From positions 8,408,713 to 8,472,712 of the forward strand of contig NC_045142.1 of assembly GCF_008831285.2 (NCBI RefSeq): a stretch of 64,000 bases of DNA, in the 5' to 3' direction. This document shows positions 12,816-24,687 of this stretch, piece by piece; position 1 is the first letter of the stretch; each line of letters opens with the position of its first letter. A model generated the notes under the pieces. The model saw nothing but the letters and a program-made list of their open reading frames with translations. It was not told the DNA's origin and ran no database searches. A program made the translations under genes and the position numbers. Origin of the DNA: Nymphaea colorata (taxonomy: Eukaryota > Streptophyta > Magnoliopsida > Nymphaeales > Nymphaeaceae).

Positions 12816-13477
12816 GTTTGTAGCAAATAAACCAGAAATATGAGACCTTTTTTAACATTATGGCTAAAGAAACTACTCAATTTAAAGCACAATGTCATAA
12901 CTAAGGAGCCATCATATAAACTGAAAGTAAAGGGGAGCTTCTTTATGTGTAGGGCGACTTAAATAATTTTAGGAGAAAAAAAGTAGAAATTTTGGTAGAA
13001 AAGTACCGCACAACATGTATAGCAAAAAAAGACAAAATCTTGAAGAAAACTTTTTGTTGGGTTAGCAGTTTGAGTGTGTGGTGGGGATGGCAAGTACATC
13101 TCAAAAGCTCTTCTCAATTATCAAACATTTGATATGTAATATCATCAGATGAAAGTGTACCTTATATATAATAATGGCCTATTGAATGATGAAGGTTTTC
13201 ATTATCTAAGTATTAATGCACATCTTTCTTTTAAAGGTTCCTATCAACTGTTGAATATCCTCATAAATGAACTAAGTAAGTTTAGATAACGAAGTTCAAA
13301 CTTGGATTTAAAGTTTTCCAACTTTCGACCATTCACATTCATTTCTTATCCTACGCATCGGTGAGCTTTTAAAAATAATAAAATAAATATTTTTCTTTGA
13401 TAAATGAGAAAAATAATAATATCCATCGTTTTTCTTGATTGGGCAACAACCAGGGAGAATTGAAGGGGAAACATAGC

Positions 13478-13529
<52 letters not shown>

Positions 13530-15776
13530 TAGGGGCTTTTGACTTACTTTCTCTCTTATGAAAATACACCCAGGGCTGCTCCTTCTTTCTTGCAGTCAAA
13601 GCGTTATTCGAATGTAAGGCATGATAAAAGTAAGGGCAATATCGGTACATAGAGAAGTTTTGGTTCCCATGTTTTGCTCAAGTGATGCGTCTCACGCACA
13701 CCGCTCGGGTACTCTTTCTGTAATTTCGTGCGTCGGCGTGGGGTATTTAAGTAATTCAAAGGGAAGTAAGTGGACCGACCTTTACCATGGTGGGGAACGT
13801 GAGATCACGTTCTTATCGAGCCTTTTAATTTCGGGCATGAAATGCATGCATTTTTTTAATCTTCCTTATTCAAATAGATATAAATGGGGGCGCACAACCA
13901 AAGAAATTAGGAGTCACATAAATTAGAAAAAAAAAACTAAAAAAAATAACATAAAAAAACAAAAAAATAGTTGCTCAAGCTTAAATTACTAGGCAAGCTT
14001 GGCAAGTTTTTCCTTACTAAATTTCTTCATCCATTAAGGAATTTATATCTCATAGAAAAACTTTTTTGTGAAAGGAAAAATGATATTTAATCGCGTCATT
14101 TGAGAAAATGGTAACAAAATTATTTTTTAAGTCTTTTTTGGAGGCGAATATTCTTTTTTTAATCTGCATTTACACTGCAATCGACGGTGGACGGGAAACG
14201 AAGTCGGTCGTCTGCAGTTCATAACACCAATGATGAGATAGACGGATCTTGGGATGAGATCATGGATTTGTGAATTTGGAGCGCAACTCGGGCCCGGATC
14301 TCAACCGGACCTCGAGCCCACAAGTTTTCTTGGCTTCCCTCCGTTGAACTTTGTGGACACGGACAAACCGCTGAATTTGGACCAAGGGAGCGCCGTGGAA
14401 TCTGGGTCCAGACCCGTATTAACAGCACATACTGGATCCATTCCGACTTATTAGGGGGACCTGAAATTTTGTTCATCAGGCGTTTTTGAAACTTTCATAA
14501 AAGGTCAAATTAATTTTTTGAAATTATTATATTGTATAAACCCGATACGGTTCCAGTAATTTATTTTTAAAATTTTTTATTAATATATATATATATATAA
14601 TATTTTATTATCATTAATTATATTTTTTAAATTTAATCGAGCCGAACCAGGGCGGACTGGCCCGATGCCCAAGCTTAGCGACGACTATGGTGACCGCACA
14701 GGCACAGCTCTAGTACAATCCTATTCTCAAGATGATTAATGACTATATTTTTCTTAGAAAATTTTTGAAAATTAAAGGCTTCTCAAAATATAATATATAC
14801 TTAGACTCCTCACTAACTGAAACTCCCCAACAAGATTGGATGAGATTCTTCACTCCAGTCGATTTTAAGCTAAGCAGGGTGCAATACTAGATTTATATAG
14901 CATTCCTTTTCTTTTTTCAATTTGACAATAAATTTATATTTAAAAAAAATTAAGAAAATCACTCATATACACTTAACCCCATCATTTGTGCCTTGATTGA
15001 GAGATTTTCATGAGTAATAAACCTAACCTTGTTACAGGAAAATTAGGACATATAGCTCTGGCTGTGTCATTGGAATATGTTTCCACATGAAAGTATCAAT
15101 TGCAAACACCAGGTTCATATTGATCCAAAATTATGTGTCACCAAATAACCATCAAATTGAAACAATTCAATTCTATTCCAACTTTGATTATATAGATTTT
15201 ATGTTCCAAAAAAATGACAGCATCGTAAGTTGTGCTGCCAAATACAATTAATTTTCCTGCCTTTTCACCTGATGAAACATGCATCATATGGAATTACTGA
15301 TCATATGTAATACCTAAGAGATTCACTCAAACTTTGAATGATATTCAAACCAAGATCGGTTCACACAAGGATCAAAATTTGGATCCTAAGATGGATCTGG
15401 ATTTCGTTTTGCATGTACATGTAGTCAGCGATTAAGAGGGCTTTCATTAAGTCAGAGCCCTCTCTTCTGAGAATTATAAATTCGGAGCTGGATTGGAATA
15501 CGGATGCAGATCTTCAAAACTGAGTTTGGCTTATTTGCTAATGCCGACAAAGATGAGATCCAGATTCGAACATGCCATGTGAGGCTTGAACTTTTGTTAA
15601 AAAAAAATAAAAGGAAAGAAAAGAACAGAGGAAACTTAATAAACAAAACAAAGAATCTAAACAAAGTTACAGAAATAAATCATTAATAAATGGGATTAGG
15701 TACAAATTACTAGCTGTAAGTGTCAACGGTTGCGTGCGTAAGTACATGCCAATAATTTATATATACATAAGAGAAT
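12816..15776. other. Intergenic, no gene seen; (TA)n and a GC-ended MITE remnant
   Basis: No recognisable gene. It contains (TA)n at 13481-13526 and a remnant at about 14500-14680 with an AT-rich core and a GGCCCGATGCCC-type right end. The same arrangement recurs at 33.5-33.8 and 42.4-42.8 kb. The frame at 13621-13926 has no similarity I recognise. Confidence 0.55.
13481..13526. repeat. (TA)n microsatellite
   Basis: Uninterrupted TA dinucleotides over about 46 bases. Confidence 0.95.
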
Positions 15777-16108
15777 TTGGTAAAAAGTAAAAACCAGACA
15801 CTTAGGTCGGAGATAAAAATCAGATAAATTGATTTTTTTTTGTTAAAATACTATTTAAATAAAATATAAACATCTTAATATGTTTATAAAAATTATTTTG
15901 ATATAAAACATGTTTTGATTCAAGTTGTTTTAATGAAAAATGTTGATTTTTTTGTTATCATGTCACCAGGGCCATTCATCTTTTCTTATTATAAAAACAT
16001 CGTTAAAGCCTAACAATTGGTCAACTTAGTATATGTCTTAAGATCATATGAAGTAAAAAAAAAAAAAAAAAAAAACATTCCATACATAGTGTCTGGTTTT
16101 TACCAGTA
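15777..16108. mobile_element. MITE-like element ending in AAAACCAGACACT inverted repeats
   Basis: AAAAACCAGACACT at 15789-15802 is matched by its reverse complement at 16088-16101, and the similarity extends outward as GGTAAAA on both sides with a small gap. The interior is AT-rich with a poly-A tract near 16055 and no coding capacity. No clear target duplication was found, so the superfamily is unknown. Confidence 0.65.
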
Positions 16109-16625
16109 TCTCATTATATATGACATGCTAATTAATGGACACTGATTTTATATATAGAAGTTACCTTTTTTGGGAAACTATAAGTTTTGAAAATATTCTA
16201 AAATGCAAATTGAAATTTTTGTTGATAAAAATGGGGAACCAATGACACGAGACTTCGTCGTCAGAGGTGCTGTCCAGCTTAATTTTCTGGTGCGAGAATT
16301 CAACTGCAATCATGAAAAAAGAAAACACTGAAATATGTGAATTTAGGCAGTAAGCTAATTCAAGGTTTAAGATCTGTTTGCTCAAAATGTGATCCATAAC
16401 TTAAGGTACTTAAATCATTTCTAGACCAGCTTCTAGTCATGGATGTCTCAAGTTCATCTATGTGGTTGGATTTAAAAAAAAAACAACATATGCTGGCAAA
16501 AACAAACGAATGGTTTTTTTAAAAGGTTTGTTTGGTAAGTAGAACAATATGTAACTGTTTCACGAATATGACTTCAGGATTGAGGAAGGTTCATAAAACA
16601 TGTTAAAAAGTATTTTATGAGGCTC

Positions 16626-16670
16626 CCTTAATTTTTGAAGCAGATTTATAGACCAATTATAAATTGTTCC

Positions 16671-16737
<67 letters not shown>

Positions 16738-16936
16738 ATTCCTTTTATTAAACAAAAAAATCAACGGAAAAATACAAATCAAAAGAAACCATACCTAGAA
16801 AAGTCAACCTTAATTTTTGAAGCAGGTTTATAGACCAATTATAAATTGTTCCGTTTATATAAATAAACCATTCCTTTTATTAAACAAAAAAAAATCAATG
16901 AAAAAATACAAATCAAAAGAAACCATACCTAGAAAA
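16626..16936. repeat. Tandem duplication, one copy carrying an expanded (TA)n
   Basis: 16626-16802 and 16808-16936 are adjacent near-identical copies, both starting CCTTAATTTTTGAAGCAG and ending AACCATACCTAGAAAA. The main difference is at one site: copy 1 has about 60 bases of (TA)n (16674-16733), whereas copy 2 has only TATATAAATAAA. The microsatellite therefore grew in one copy, or shrank in the other, after the duplication. Confidence 0.9.
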
Positions 16937-17237
16937 TTACAGGGGAAAGAATTTACAATTTAAATTTTAAAAATCCTACTTTAACTTATATGAAAAGTTT
17001 AAAAAATTATATTTATGCCCCTATTAAAATTTTGAAACATAATTCGGCCCTTGCACTGAAAAACTCCATAGCTCTGCGCCTCCTCTCCAACATCCAGTCT
17101 TCTTAAACTGTCTGCCCCATCAAACTGTGCTGCTTGCTTGTGAGTAAGAAATCACCTGGCCAACATCCCCCAACGAATACCAAATGCAGCTCCCCAACAT
17201 AACCTGGATGTAAATATCTCTCATTATCAATAGCCAG

Positions 17238-17671
17238 TAGGGATGTCAATATATCCGATTTGAATCGGATATCCGACCGATCCGACCCGAAAAAATCGGA
17301 TATGGATAAAAATTTAATATCTGATTAAAAAATCGGATCGGATTCGGATTTAATAAATGACATCCGATCGGATTCGGATATATACATGAATATCGAATCG
17401 GATTCGGATATGGATTCGGATCGGATTCATTTTTAGACATATATCCTCTATCTAATACTTAGAAAATGGCAAAATTGGTTCAAAATTCGGATTCGGATAT
17501 AAATATAAAAATCGGATTCGGATTGTAAAATCGGATTTCGAATTTGGATTCGAATATGACTTTGATTTATTCGAATTCGAATCTGAATCCGAATCCGAAT
17601 ATATGAATATCCGAAAAAGCGAATATGATTAAAGATGTATCCGAACCGAATCCGATCCGTTGACATCCCTA
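17238..17671. mobile_element. 434-bp hAT-type MITE made of GGATTCGGAT-like repeats
   Basis: The ends are perfect 12-bp inverted repeats, TAGGGATGTCAA (17238-17249) and TTGACATCCCTA (17660-17671). The flanks ATAGCCAG (17230-17237) and ATAGGCAG (17672-17679) match at 7 of 8 bases, consistent with hAT target duplication. The interior is dominated by degenerate CGGATTCGGAT units in both orientations, so it can fold on itself. No coding capacity. Same family as 37004-37393 and probably 57532-58004. It abuts a LINE 3' remnant and may have inserted into it. Confidence 0.9.
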
Positions 17672-17674
17672 ATA

Positions 17675-18310
17675 GGCAGTCAGTCTCCTGTACTAACACC
17701 CAAGTGTAACCATATCTTGCATTGCAGAAAAATTTCGTTCATGCTATGAAACATGGCCATGAAGTATTCTTTACATCCTGACCAGGTATACATATATTCC
17801 TTACCGACCATAGGCTCCATATTATATATATTACAATGTGAAAGACAACCCTCCAATGTTTATACAACCAGCCTTCATCTGAATGGATCTACACTGAAAT
17901 GATAAGGCGATTTCAGGAACTGTACTAGAATTGGGCCTTGTATGTCTGTTAAACTTTTGCACTACTAGTCACCAGAGTTTACCAACAACCTCACATTTGA
18001 AGAGGATACGGTCAGGGTTCTCCTCCCTTCTTGCACATGTAGCACCTATTCACACAAAAAGTACCCCTTTTTTTACGCCTTCTTCATTAGCAACTCTTTG
18101 AACTATAAAGACTAGGAGCGAATGAGCATAGGTACTTCCATCGTAGCACTGTGTACAAGCAGACACTCGACCACTAGTCCTGCCAGAAATGAGGATCACC
18201 CTTGCCCACATCTCAAACCATTGAGTCTCGCACCATTGGCCATCTCCAGCTGGTACTTTTAAAATACCCATGAGGCCTTTTTTTGGAGCTTTGAATTGAC
18301 GGACCATAAA
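17675..18310 (-). mobile_element. LINE ORF2 3' remnant (zinc-binding RT domain)
   Basis: On the minus strand, 18307-18050 followed by 18050-17950 reads RVANEEGVKKGVLFV and then, after a frame change, CYMCKKGGENPDRILFKCEVVGKLW. This matches the CXXC...C zf-RVT region near the 3' end of plant LINE ORF2 (the usual form is C..C....ET..HLF..C). The rest is too decayed to read. The length is a small part of a LINE. Similarity is clear at the zinc motif and weak elsewhere. Confidence 0.6.
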
Positions 18311-18360
18311 CTATGCAATCTCATATAACTGTCACATGTCACATGCCTAAGCGGTCTCTG

Positions 18361-18751
18361 TGTTACACAATTGAAAGTACTGCGCCAAAAAACTAAGAAC
18401 TAAGACAACCAACTTCTTCAACAACATCTTTTATAAGTCTTTGAAATCTATCACAATCTTTAATATGGGACTAAACTTTTGAAGTGTTACAATCTACCCC
18501 CCTTAAGGCACATTCGTCCATGCATGAGACAATGGATTCGAGTGTTGAACCATGCTCTCATACAACTATAACGACTCAACCCACTCCTGATATCAGGTCA
18601 TTGGTCCCACGAATCCCAACTGGTCCCCTAACGGTTTGGTTTTAGCCTGAAAACGGCTAAAAACCAAGACAAATAGCTGCTTTAGGAACCTGCTTTACAA
18701 GTCTTTGAAGATGTCTCACGATCTTCAATACCACACTTTTAGGGTGTTACA
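18361..18751 (-). mobile_element. TRIM-type LTR element, degraded copy
   Basis: Two related terminal repeats (about 18361-18492 and 18568-18751, both ending GTGTTACA on the plus strand) flank a short internal segment of about 75 bases. That segment corresponds to the primer-binding-site and CTTAAGGCACA region of the copies at 45.1 and 59.0 kb. This is a terminal-repeat retrotransposon in miniature with no coding part. It is the most worn of the three and probably the oldest. Confidence 0.65.
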
Positions 18752-20919
18752 AGATGTGTCATATATACCTCATATAGATATGCAATAAGATTTAATGACA
18801 TGCATGAAATACACATTGTCTACACCCAATAAGTCAATTTTTTTTTATCTTGCCCACTTCAAAAAATTAAATGGAAATAACTGTGACATGTAGCATTGGA
18901 AAATCAAATTTCCATTGGAAGAAGCCGAAGCTCTTGATGCCTTGAATCATGTGATGACTATGCATGGCGTTAGTGGCGTCCAAGCCTGAGACTTTGATGT
19001 CTATAAAGTGTGGAAGTGCAAGAATAATATTGTAAGAGCCACAATATTGTGCCCAATGTAGGACAACATTATATGTCAATTCAAGAAATATACTATGGGC
19101 CATTAGATGTGGCTGCCCCTCAAGCACAAACTTGGTGGAGCATCGACCACCAAACTAAGAAAACCTACGATCAAGTTTGATTTATATAGAAAGCAAAATT
19201 AAGGTGCCATGAGTTAACATCTCTAGGAGATGGTAAACATGATTAAATAGCTTAAATCTATGACATATCTTGATTGACAAATAACAAAGTCGAGACAATG
19301 ATAATATCATTACCGAATAGTAAGAAACAAGTGGTAAACATGACACACAATAAAACCATTATGATATATTGTGTCACTTGGAGCTAGAATATGAGCAGTT
19401 GATGCAAAAAATCTAGCAGTTAGGGCTTTATTTCAGGAAAGTCAAAAAAAAAAAGGCTTTTAATTTTAAAATCAAAATTAGAAATGGCCTTAAGTGATTC
19501 ATGAACAAACATGTCAAAGAGCAGGGCAATAAGGGCAAGGCTAAATGATTCAATTGTGTAATATAGATCATTTTGCATGAGAGTGTAGTGAATAAGAGAA
19601 GGTACGTATCTCTTTAATTAAGAAAGGTTATTCTTTTGTCATTAGTGTTATAATTGTTGAATTTCAAAGTTTAGACAATGATAATATAATTGCCAAACAG
19701 TAAGAAACAGGTGATAAACATGACACATACTAAAACCATTATGACATATTGTGTCACTTGGAGCTAGAATATGAGCACTTGAGGCAAAAAAATCTAGCAG
19801 TTAGACCTTTGTCACCGGAAAGTCCAAAAAAGCTTCTAACTTTAAAAGCAAAACCAGAAATGGCCTTAAATGGTTCATGAACAAACATGTCAAAGAGTAG
19901 GGCGAAAAGGAGAAGAATGAAAAACGAAGATGTCATGGAAAGTGTGGCAACAAGGGCAAGGCTAAATGACTCAATTGTGTAATATAGGTCATTTTGCATG
20001 AGAGTGTAGTGAATAAGATAAGGTATGTATCTCTTAATTAAGAAAGCTTATTTTTTTTGTCTCTAGTTGTTTTATAATTGTTGAATTTGATCATTCGTGG
20101 ATTATTGACCAAGAGTAATTGACCATGTAACATGTTATTGCAATGTCTTTACCATGTATTGGAAGTTTCCAATGGTGAACAAACTTATCATTAGGAAACA
20201 CTCAGTGGATATTTTATATAAAAACATTATTTTATGTTCTTGTATGCTAATGAATGATTCTTCATTTTAAACTTTAATCATGGCTTCTAATATGTGATGA
20301 TAGATATTTTGGTGGGCACGTGAATACGGATGTAACTATGTGGTATGCTTGCATGGTATTGGGCAACAGAAAATATATAGATGCACTCGTGAGGGACTAT
20401 TAAGACCTCTTCTAAACACTGATATAGAGTCTTGACCTTTAAAGAAAGTCCTGACCTTTCAAGAAGGTCACTGATTCAGGTCAGACAAATCCTGAGTCGT
20501 GAGATGTTTGGTTAAGTCCTATAACATGCTTGAATGTGAGCATTTCTTGGCAGGAAAATGAACTGGGAAACCAGTTGGCATAGCTATTAGGCATAGCTAT
20601 TAGGGTTTCCAGTCAATTGCAATTGATTCACTTTGATATATGTAGACCTACAAATATGACATATATATATATATATATATATATATTCACACACACACTC
20701 CCATGAGGCTGATGCATTGAACTGCCTTAAATGTTCTATGAATATGGTTGACAACTAGCTTGACCAAAAGATCAAGGTTTTTTAGAATAGGTCAAGGCAG
20801 AAAATATTTGTTTGAACAGTTCAAAAAACTATACGACAAAAAGGGTGTAGATAAACAACTCTTCTGGAACTCAACAGTATTGTTGAAAGGTGAAATAGAA
20901 CCTTAATAAAAGTTATCAG
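18752..20919. other. Intergenic, no gene seen
   Basis: No recognisable gene. Main feature is the adjacent duplication at 19285-20090. (TA)n followed by (CA)n lies at 20661-20699. The left part has no similarity I can name. Confidence 0.5.
19285..20090. repeat. Adjacent tandem duplication of about 380-425 bp
   Basis: 19285-19665 and 19666-20090 share long blocks in the same order: GACAATGATAATAT, CACTTGGAGCTAGAATATGAGC, CTAGCAGTTAG, CATTTTGCATGAGAGTGTAG and the closing ATAATTGTTGAATTT. The second copy has extra sequence in the middle. No coding content recognised. Confidence 0.8.
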
Positions 20920-23010
20920 GTTTATGATGCTGCAAGTGGAATTATTGATTTTCAGTTGAAGAGATTGCTTGCTAACTGCCATATATATCATTTATTGTGT
21001 GCCTACTAAATCTATCTCATTGACTCCTTATGATCTATGTTCAGGTATGCGGCTTGACCACAGTCGCTCAAGACCCTGGGGGTCTGCATCATATGTTCAT
21101 GATCTTTCTCACTAATATAATAAACTGGAATCAGGTGGAATGTAATGTATCTTTATTCAATATTATGAACACTGCAAGGGCTATGTACACATAAAAGAAA
21201 ATGCAAAAATAGACTAAGAGAGATATATAAAGGGTGATAGTTAATTATATGAGTTGAATGACCTAGAATATTAGAAACTACAATCCAAGAGAATGAAACA
21301 CGAAATGAGATGTCTTATTCGATTCATGACAGTGAGAGTCAACCATGCTTGAGTCAGGACCTCAATAAAAATGTGGAATCTCAATATAATAAAAGGAAAA
21401 TGATGTGTAACAGATTTGAAATAAAAGGTGAAGCCATGATGGCATTTCCTAATGACATTGATTGACAAAACTTTATACATGAGGCACTCTGTAGTTCCAA
21501 AAAGGAAAGTAGAAGAAAGCGATGGAAGATGAGATAAAATCTATGAACACAAAAAGATTAACATGTAGATCTCCCTCAAACTAGGAATGTTATTGAAAAC
21601 AAGTGGATTCATAATGTCATGCATAATGTAGGTTGTTTTATTAAAAAATTTAAAGCATGACTTATTAAAAAAATAATACACATATAAGGAAGTCACAAAC
21701 TATGATGAAACATTATTTTTAGTTGTCAAATTGACTTATGATTACTCAACACTAGCCATTATTTCATATATGAATTTAGAATTACAACAAATGAATGTTG
21801 AAACAACAATGCAAAATATAGAACTAGATGAAGAAATTAAAATGGAGTAACTTAAACGGTTTATTACTAAAAGCCTAAAGTGCAAAGTTTGTAAGTTCAA
21901 GCAGTCCACTTATGAGTTACACAATCATCCAGGCAGTACTTAGAATGTCATGAAACTGAAAAGTTTAATGATCTTGAGATGATTGATGAAGATAATTGTA
22001 TATATATGAAATGGCAGAAGAAGAAATTAGTTATTCTCTTCTTTATGTTGATGGCATTTTTATTGGCCGGTAATGACTTGGAGTTACTGAAGTCAATCAA
22101 GGATTAGTTGTCTATTCATTTGAGATGAAAGATTTGAGTGAAGCAACATTTATATTGGTATCGAAATTAAAAGAGGTCATTCTTAAAGACTTTTGCTTTA
22201 TCACAAGAACTTTATATTAAGAAGTTTTTAAAGAGATTCAACATGCAAAACTGCAAATACATCAATGCACCTATGAGTAAAGGTGATATTTTGTTAGTTT
22301 AAATATGTCTACAAACATTAGCAGAGAAAAACAAATTTCTAAGTGGCTTATTCAAATGCAGTTGACAGTCAAATATATTTGGTATTGTGTATATTACTGT
22401 GAGTGGATATCAATCAAAACCTAAACAGGATCATTGGAAAGCTGCCAAGTGATCCATGGGGTACTTAAAAGACACCGAGAATTTGGCTCTACGTTATTTT
22501 GGTGGTGACTTGCAACTTAAAAACTGTACAAATGCGGATTGGGGATGAGATCCTGATGAATGCAAATCTAAATATGAGTACGTGTTTTTACTTAACCATG
22601 GCACTACATATTGGAGTCGTAAATGCAAACATGAGTAGCCTTGTAAGCTATGGAGTAAGTGTTTATTATGATAACCATGCTGCAATCACATATGCAAAAA
22701 AATCAGAATTTCATTATAAAACCAAATATATTGACATTAGATATAAGTACCGGAATGATATAGTCTAGAGGGGAAAAAGTATCATTAAACTATATTTCTA
22801 CCCATGAGACCATGGCGGATTTATTGCCAAAACCAATTACCGAAGATGTATTTAAGAAACATGAAACATCTATAAGACTTAATAAAAGACAACTTTTTTT
22901 TTATGACCTTCAACTACTTTATTGCATGCCACATATCTATATAAAAGTATGCAGCCATGTCAAAATCATTTTCTCACATAAACTGATTGCCTCAGGCACC
23001 ATATGATAGA
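20920..23010 (+). mobile_element. Decayed Ty1/copia retrotransposon remnant
   Basis: Plus-strand fragments match Ty1/copia polyprotein in the right order: an integrase C-terminal piece (PTKSISLTPYDL, near 21005), a reverse transcriptase C-terminal piece (about 21980-22270, including NAPMSKGDIL), and an RNase H region (about 22440-22900) with DNHAAITYAKKSEFHYKTK and MADLLPKPI. It is a broken fossil with many breaks and much of the element missing. Terminal repeats were not securely identified; one might start near 23078. Likely old. Confidence 0.8.
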
Positions 23011-24540
23011 CTAGTTCAGATAAAATGAGCAAAACCAAGGGACGCCAGTCAATAGCACGACTGGTTTTGTAAACTAAAAATGTTGGTAAGCTAATATATG
23101 TTATAACAATGTGAGTTGATTGGATCAGTATGAGGTCTTGTGAATTAAAAGACTAATATGATTTCCCAAATCATGTCGACCAAAAAAATAAGTAGAGATT
23201 GATATCTGCTTATCCATATAGTACAATATTTTTATATCCCTAAATGTATCTAATCCATTGTTACTCTTATGAATTATTGACTATATTCAAAGATGATGCA
23301 TCAATGTTGTTACTTTGATATATTGTCTAAAGCCTTGAGAGATTCAGCTAGATGTAGCATATTTGGGAAAACAGCTAATTCCGGTTTGATGAATATTCAT
23401 AGGAGATGCAGATGATTGATTACTATATAAGTACTCATAATTTACTACCAGCAAAAAGAATTGCCCAGATAGAGGCTTGAATAAATAGTGAACATGGAAC
23501 ATAGTTGGAAGCCTCAGTCTTACACATCATTCAACATCATTAAGTGCTGAGAGTTAGAATGTGTTGAGACTTGTGTATGTGAATTTTTGTTTAGGGCACA
23601 ATAAACTACATTCATGTAGTTTGGTGCATCATATTGTTTCTTTTTGCATATTAAATTGTTGTGTTGCATTAACCGACGTACAATTGGTTTCTTGTACACA
23701 GGTTGCAATATGATTGTCGACATACTTTGAATGTATTATCTTCTAGTTGCCCAGTGTATGCGAGTGGGAGGACGTCGGATAAATGGAGATGAAATCCAAT
23801 TGAGGGTGGTCATTGCTACTTCAACCACCCAACCACATTTCAAGAAGCCAACCTCAATCCTCATATGGAGTTTATCCAAATTTAATGTTAATCCAGTGGT
23901 GAATGTTTATCTTCTAACAAGCACTCAATATAAATAGAGGTTGAGCATAAATGGTTGGTATTTGACAGAAATTGATCGAGGCATCGAAGAGAAGAGGGTT
24001 TTATCTACACTCATCTGTCTCGATGATTCACTTTGTGTTGGGATTGTGGAAACTCAATACCCTCCTTCTTATGTAAAATCCAACCTTCACTTTCCACTGT
24101 GTAAATGGTCTCATAGTCATCTAAAAAAATATGTTTTTAACATGTTTGCACAGGTTAATAACTCCTAATCAATTGTAAGTTTCTTTCCGAAATATCATTC
24201 ACCGCTAAAGGAGATCAACTTTTTATTCCAAATTTAAGAGAATTTTCTTTACAATGTATAATCACAAAAATCATCAATTCATCCAAACCAGAGAAAAAGA
24301 GAAGATAAACCTATAAACCCGTAAAGCTGAAAGTAAAAAGATACCTTCCTGAAAAGTTCTCATCAAATTATTTTTTATTACATGGCGCACAGGCTGAGGA
24401 CCCTGATATATTGAGGCCAAAGTCCTGATCAACGGACCAAACAGCAACGAACATGGAACGTCCCGCGATGAAGCAGGCGGTCTGCAAGGCAGCAAGCAGA
24501 GCGATCCCGTCGATTTCTCGGTGCTGCTTCTCTGCTTCCT
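23011..24540. other. Intergenic between the copia remnant and the vicilin-like gene
   Basis: No gene recognised. Several short open frames (for example 23731-23937 and 23941-24168) show no known motif. Part of this stretch may be the 3' flank or terminal repeat of the copia remnant. Confidence 0.5.
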
Positions 24541-24541
24541 C

Positions 24542-24687
24542 GACACGTTCACCCAACCTCATGCATGGCTGACGCGTATATCGTCACGAACTCGCTCTCC
24601 CTCCCTCCTATAAAAGGCCAACACCTCCAAGCTTTCCATTCATCGCCTCCCACTACTCTGTGAGCGAGAGAAAGGGACTTGGGAAAG
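24542..24687 (+). promoter_or_regulatory. Seed-type core promoter of the vicilin-like gene
   Basis: A TATA box (TATAAAA, 24607-24613) lies about 75 bases before the ATG. An RY element CATGCATG (24560-24567) sits some 40 bases upstream of it. RY elements are bound by B3 factors (ABI3, FUS3, LEC2) in seed storage promoters. An ABRE-like GACACGTTC lies at 24542-24550, next to the RY element. This spacing is what a seed-maturation promoter would show. Presence of the motifs is seen; the function is inferred from family knowledge. Confidence 0.75.
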
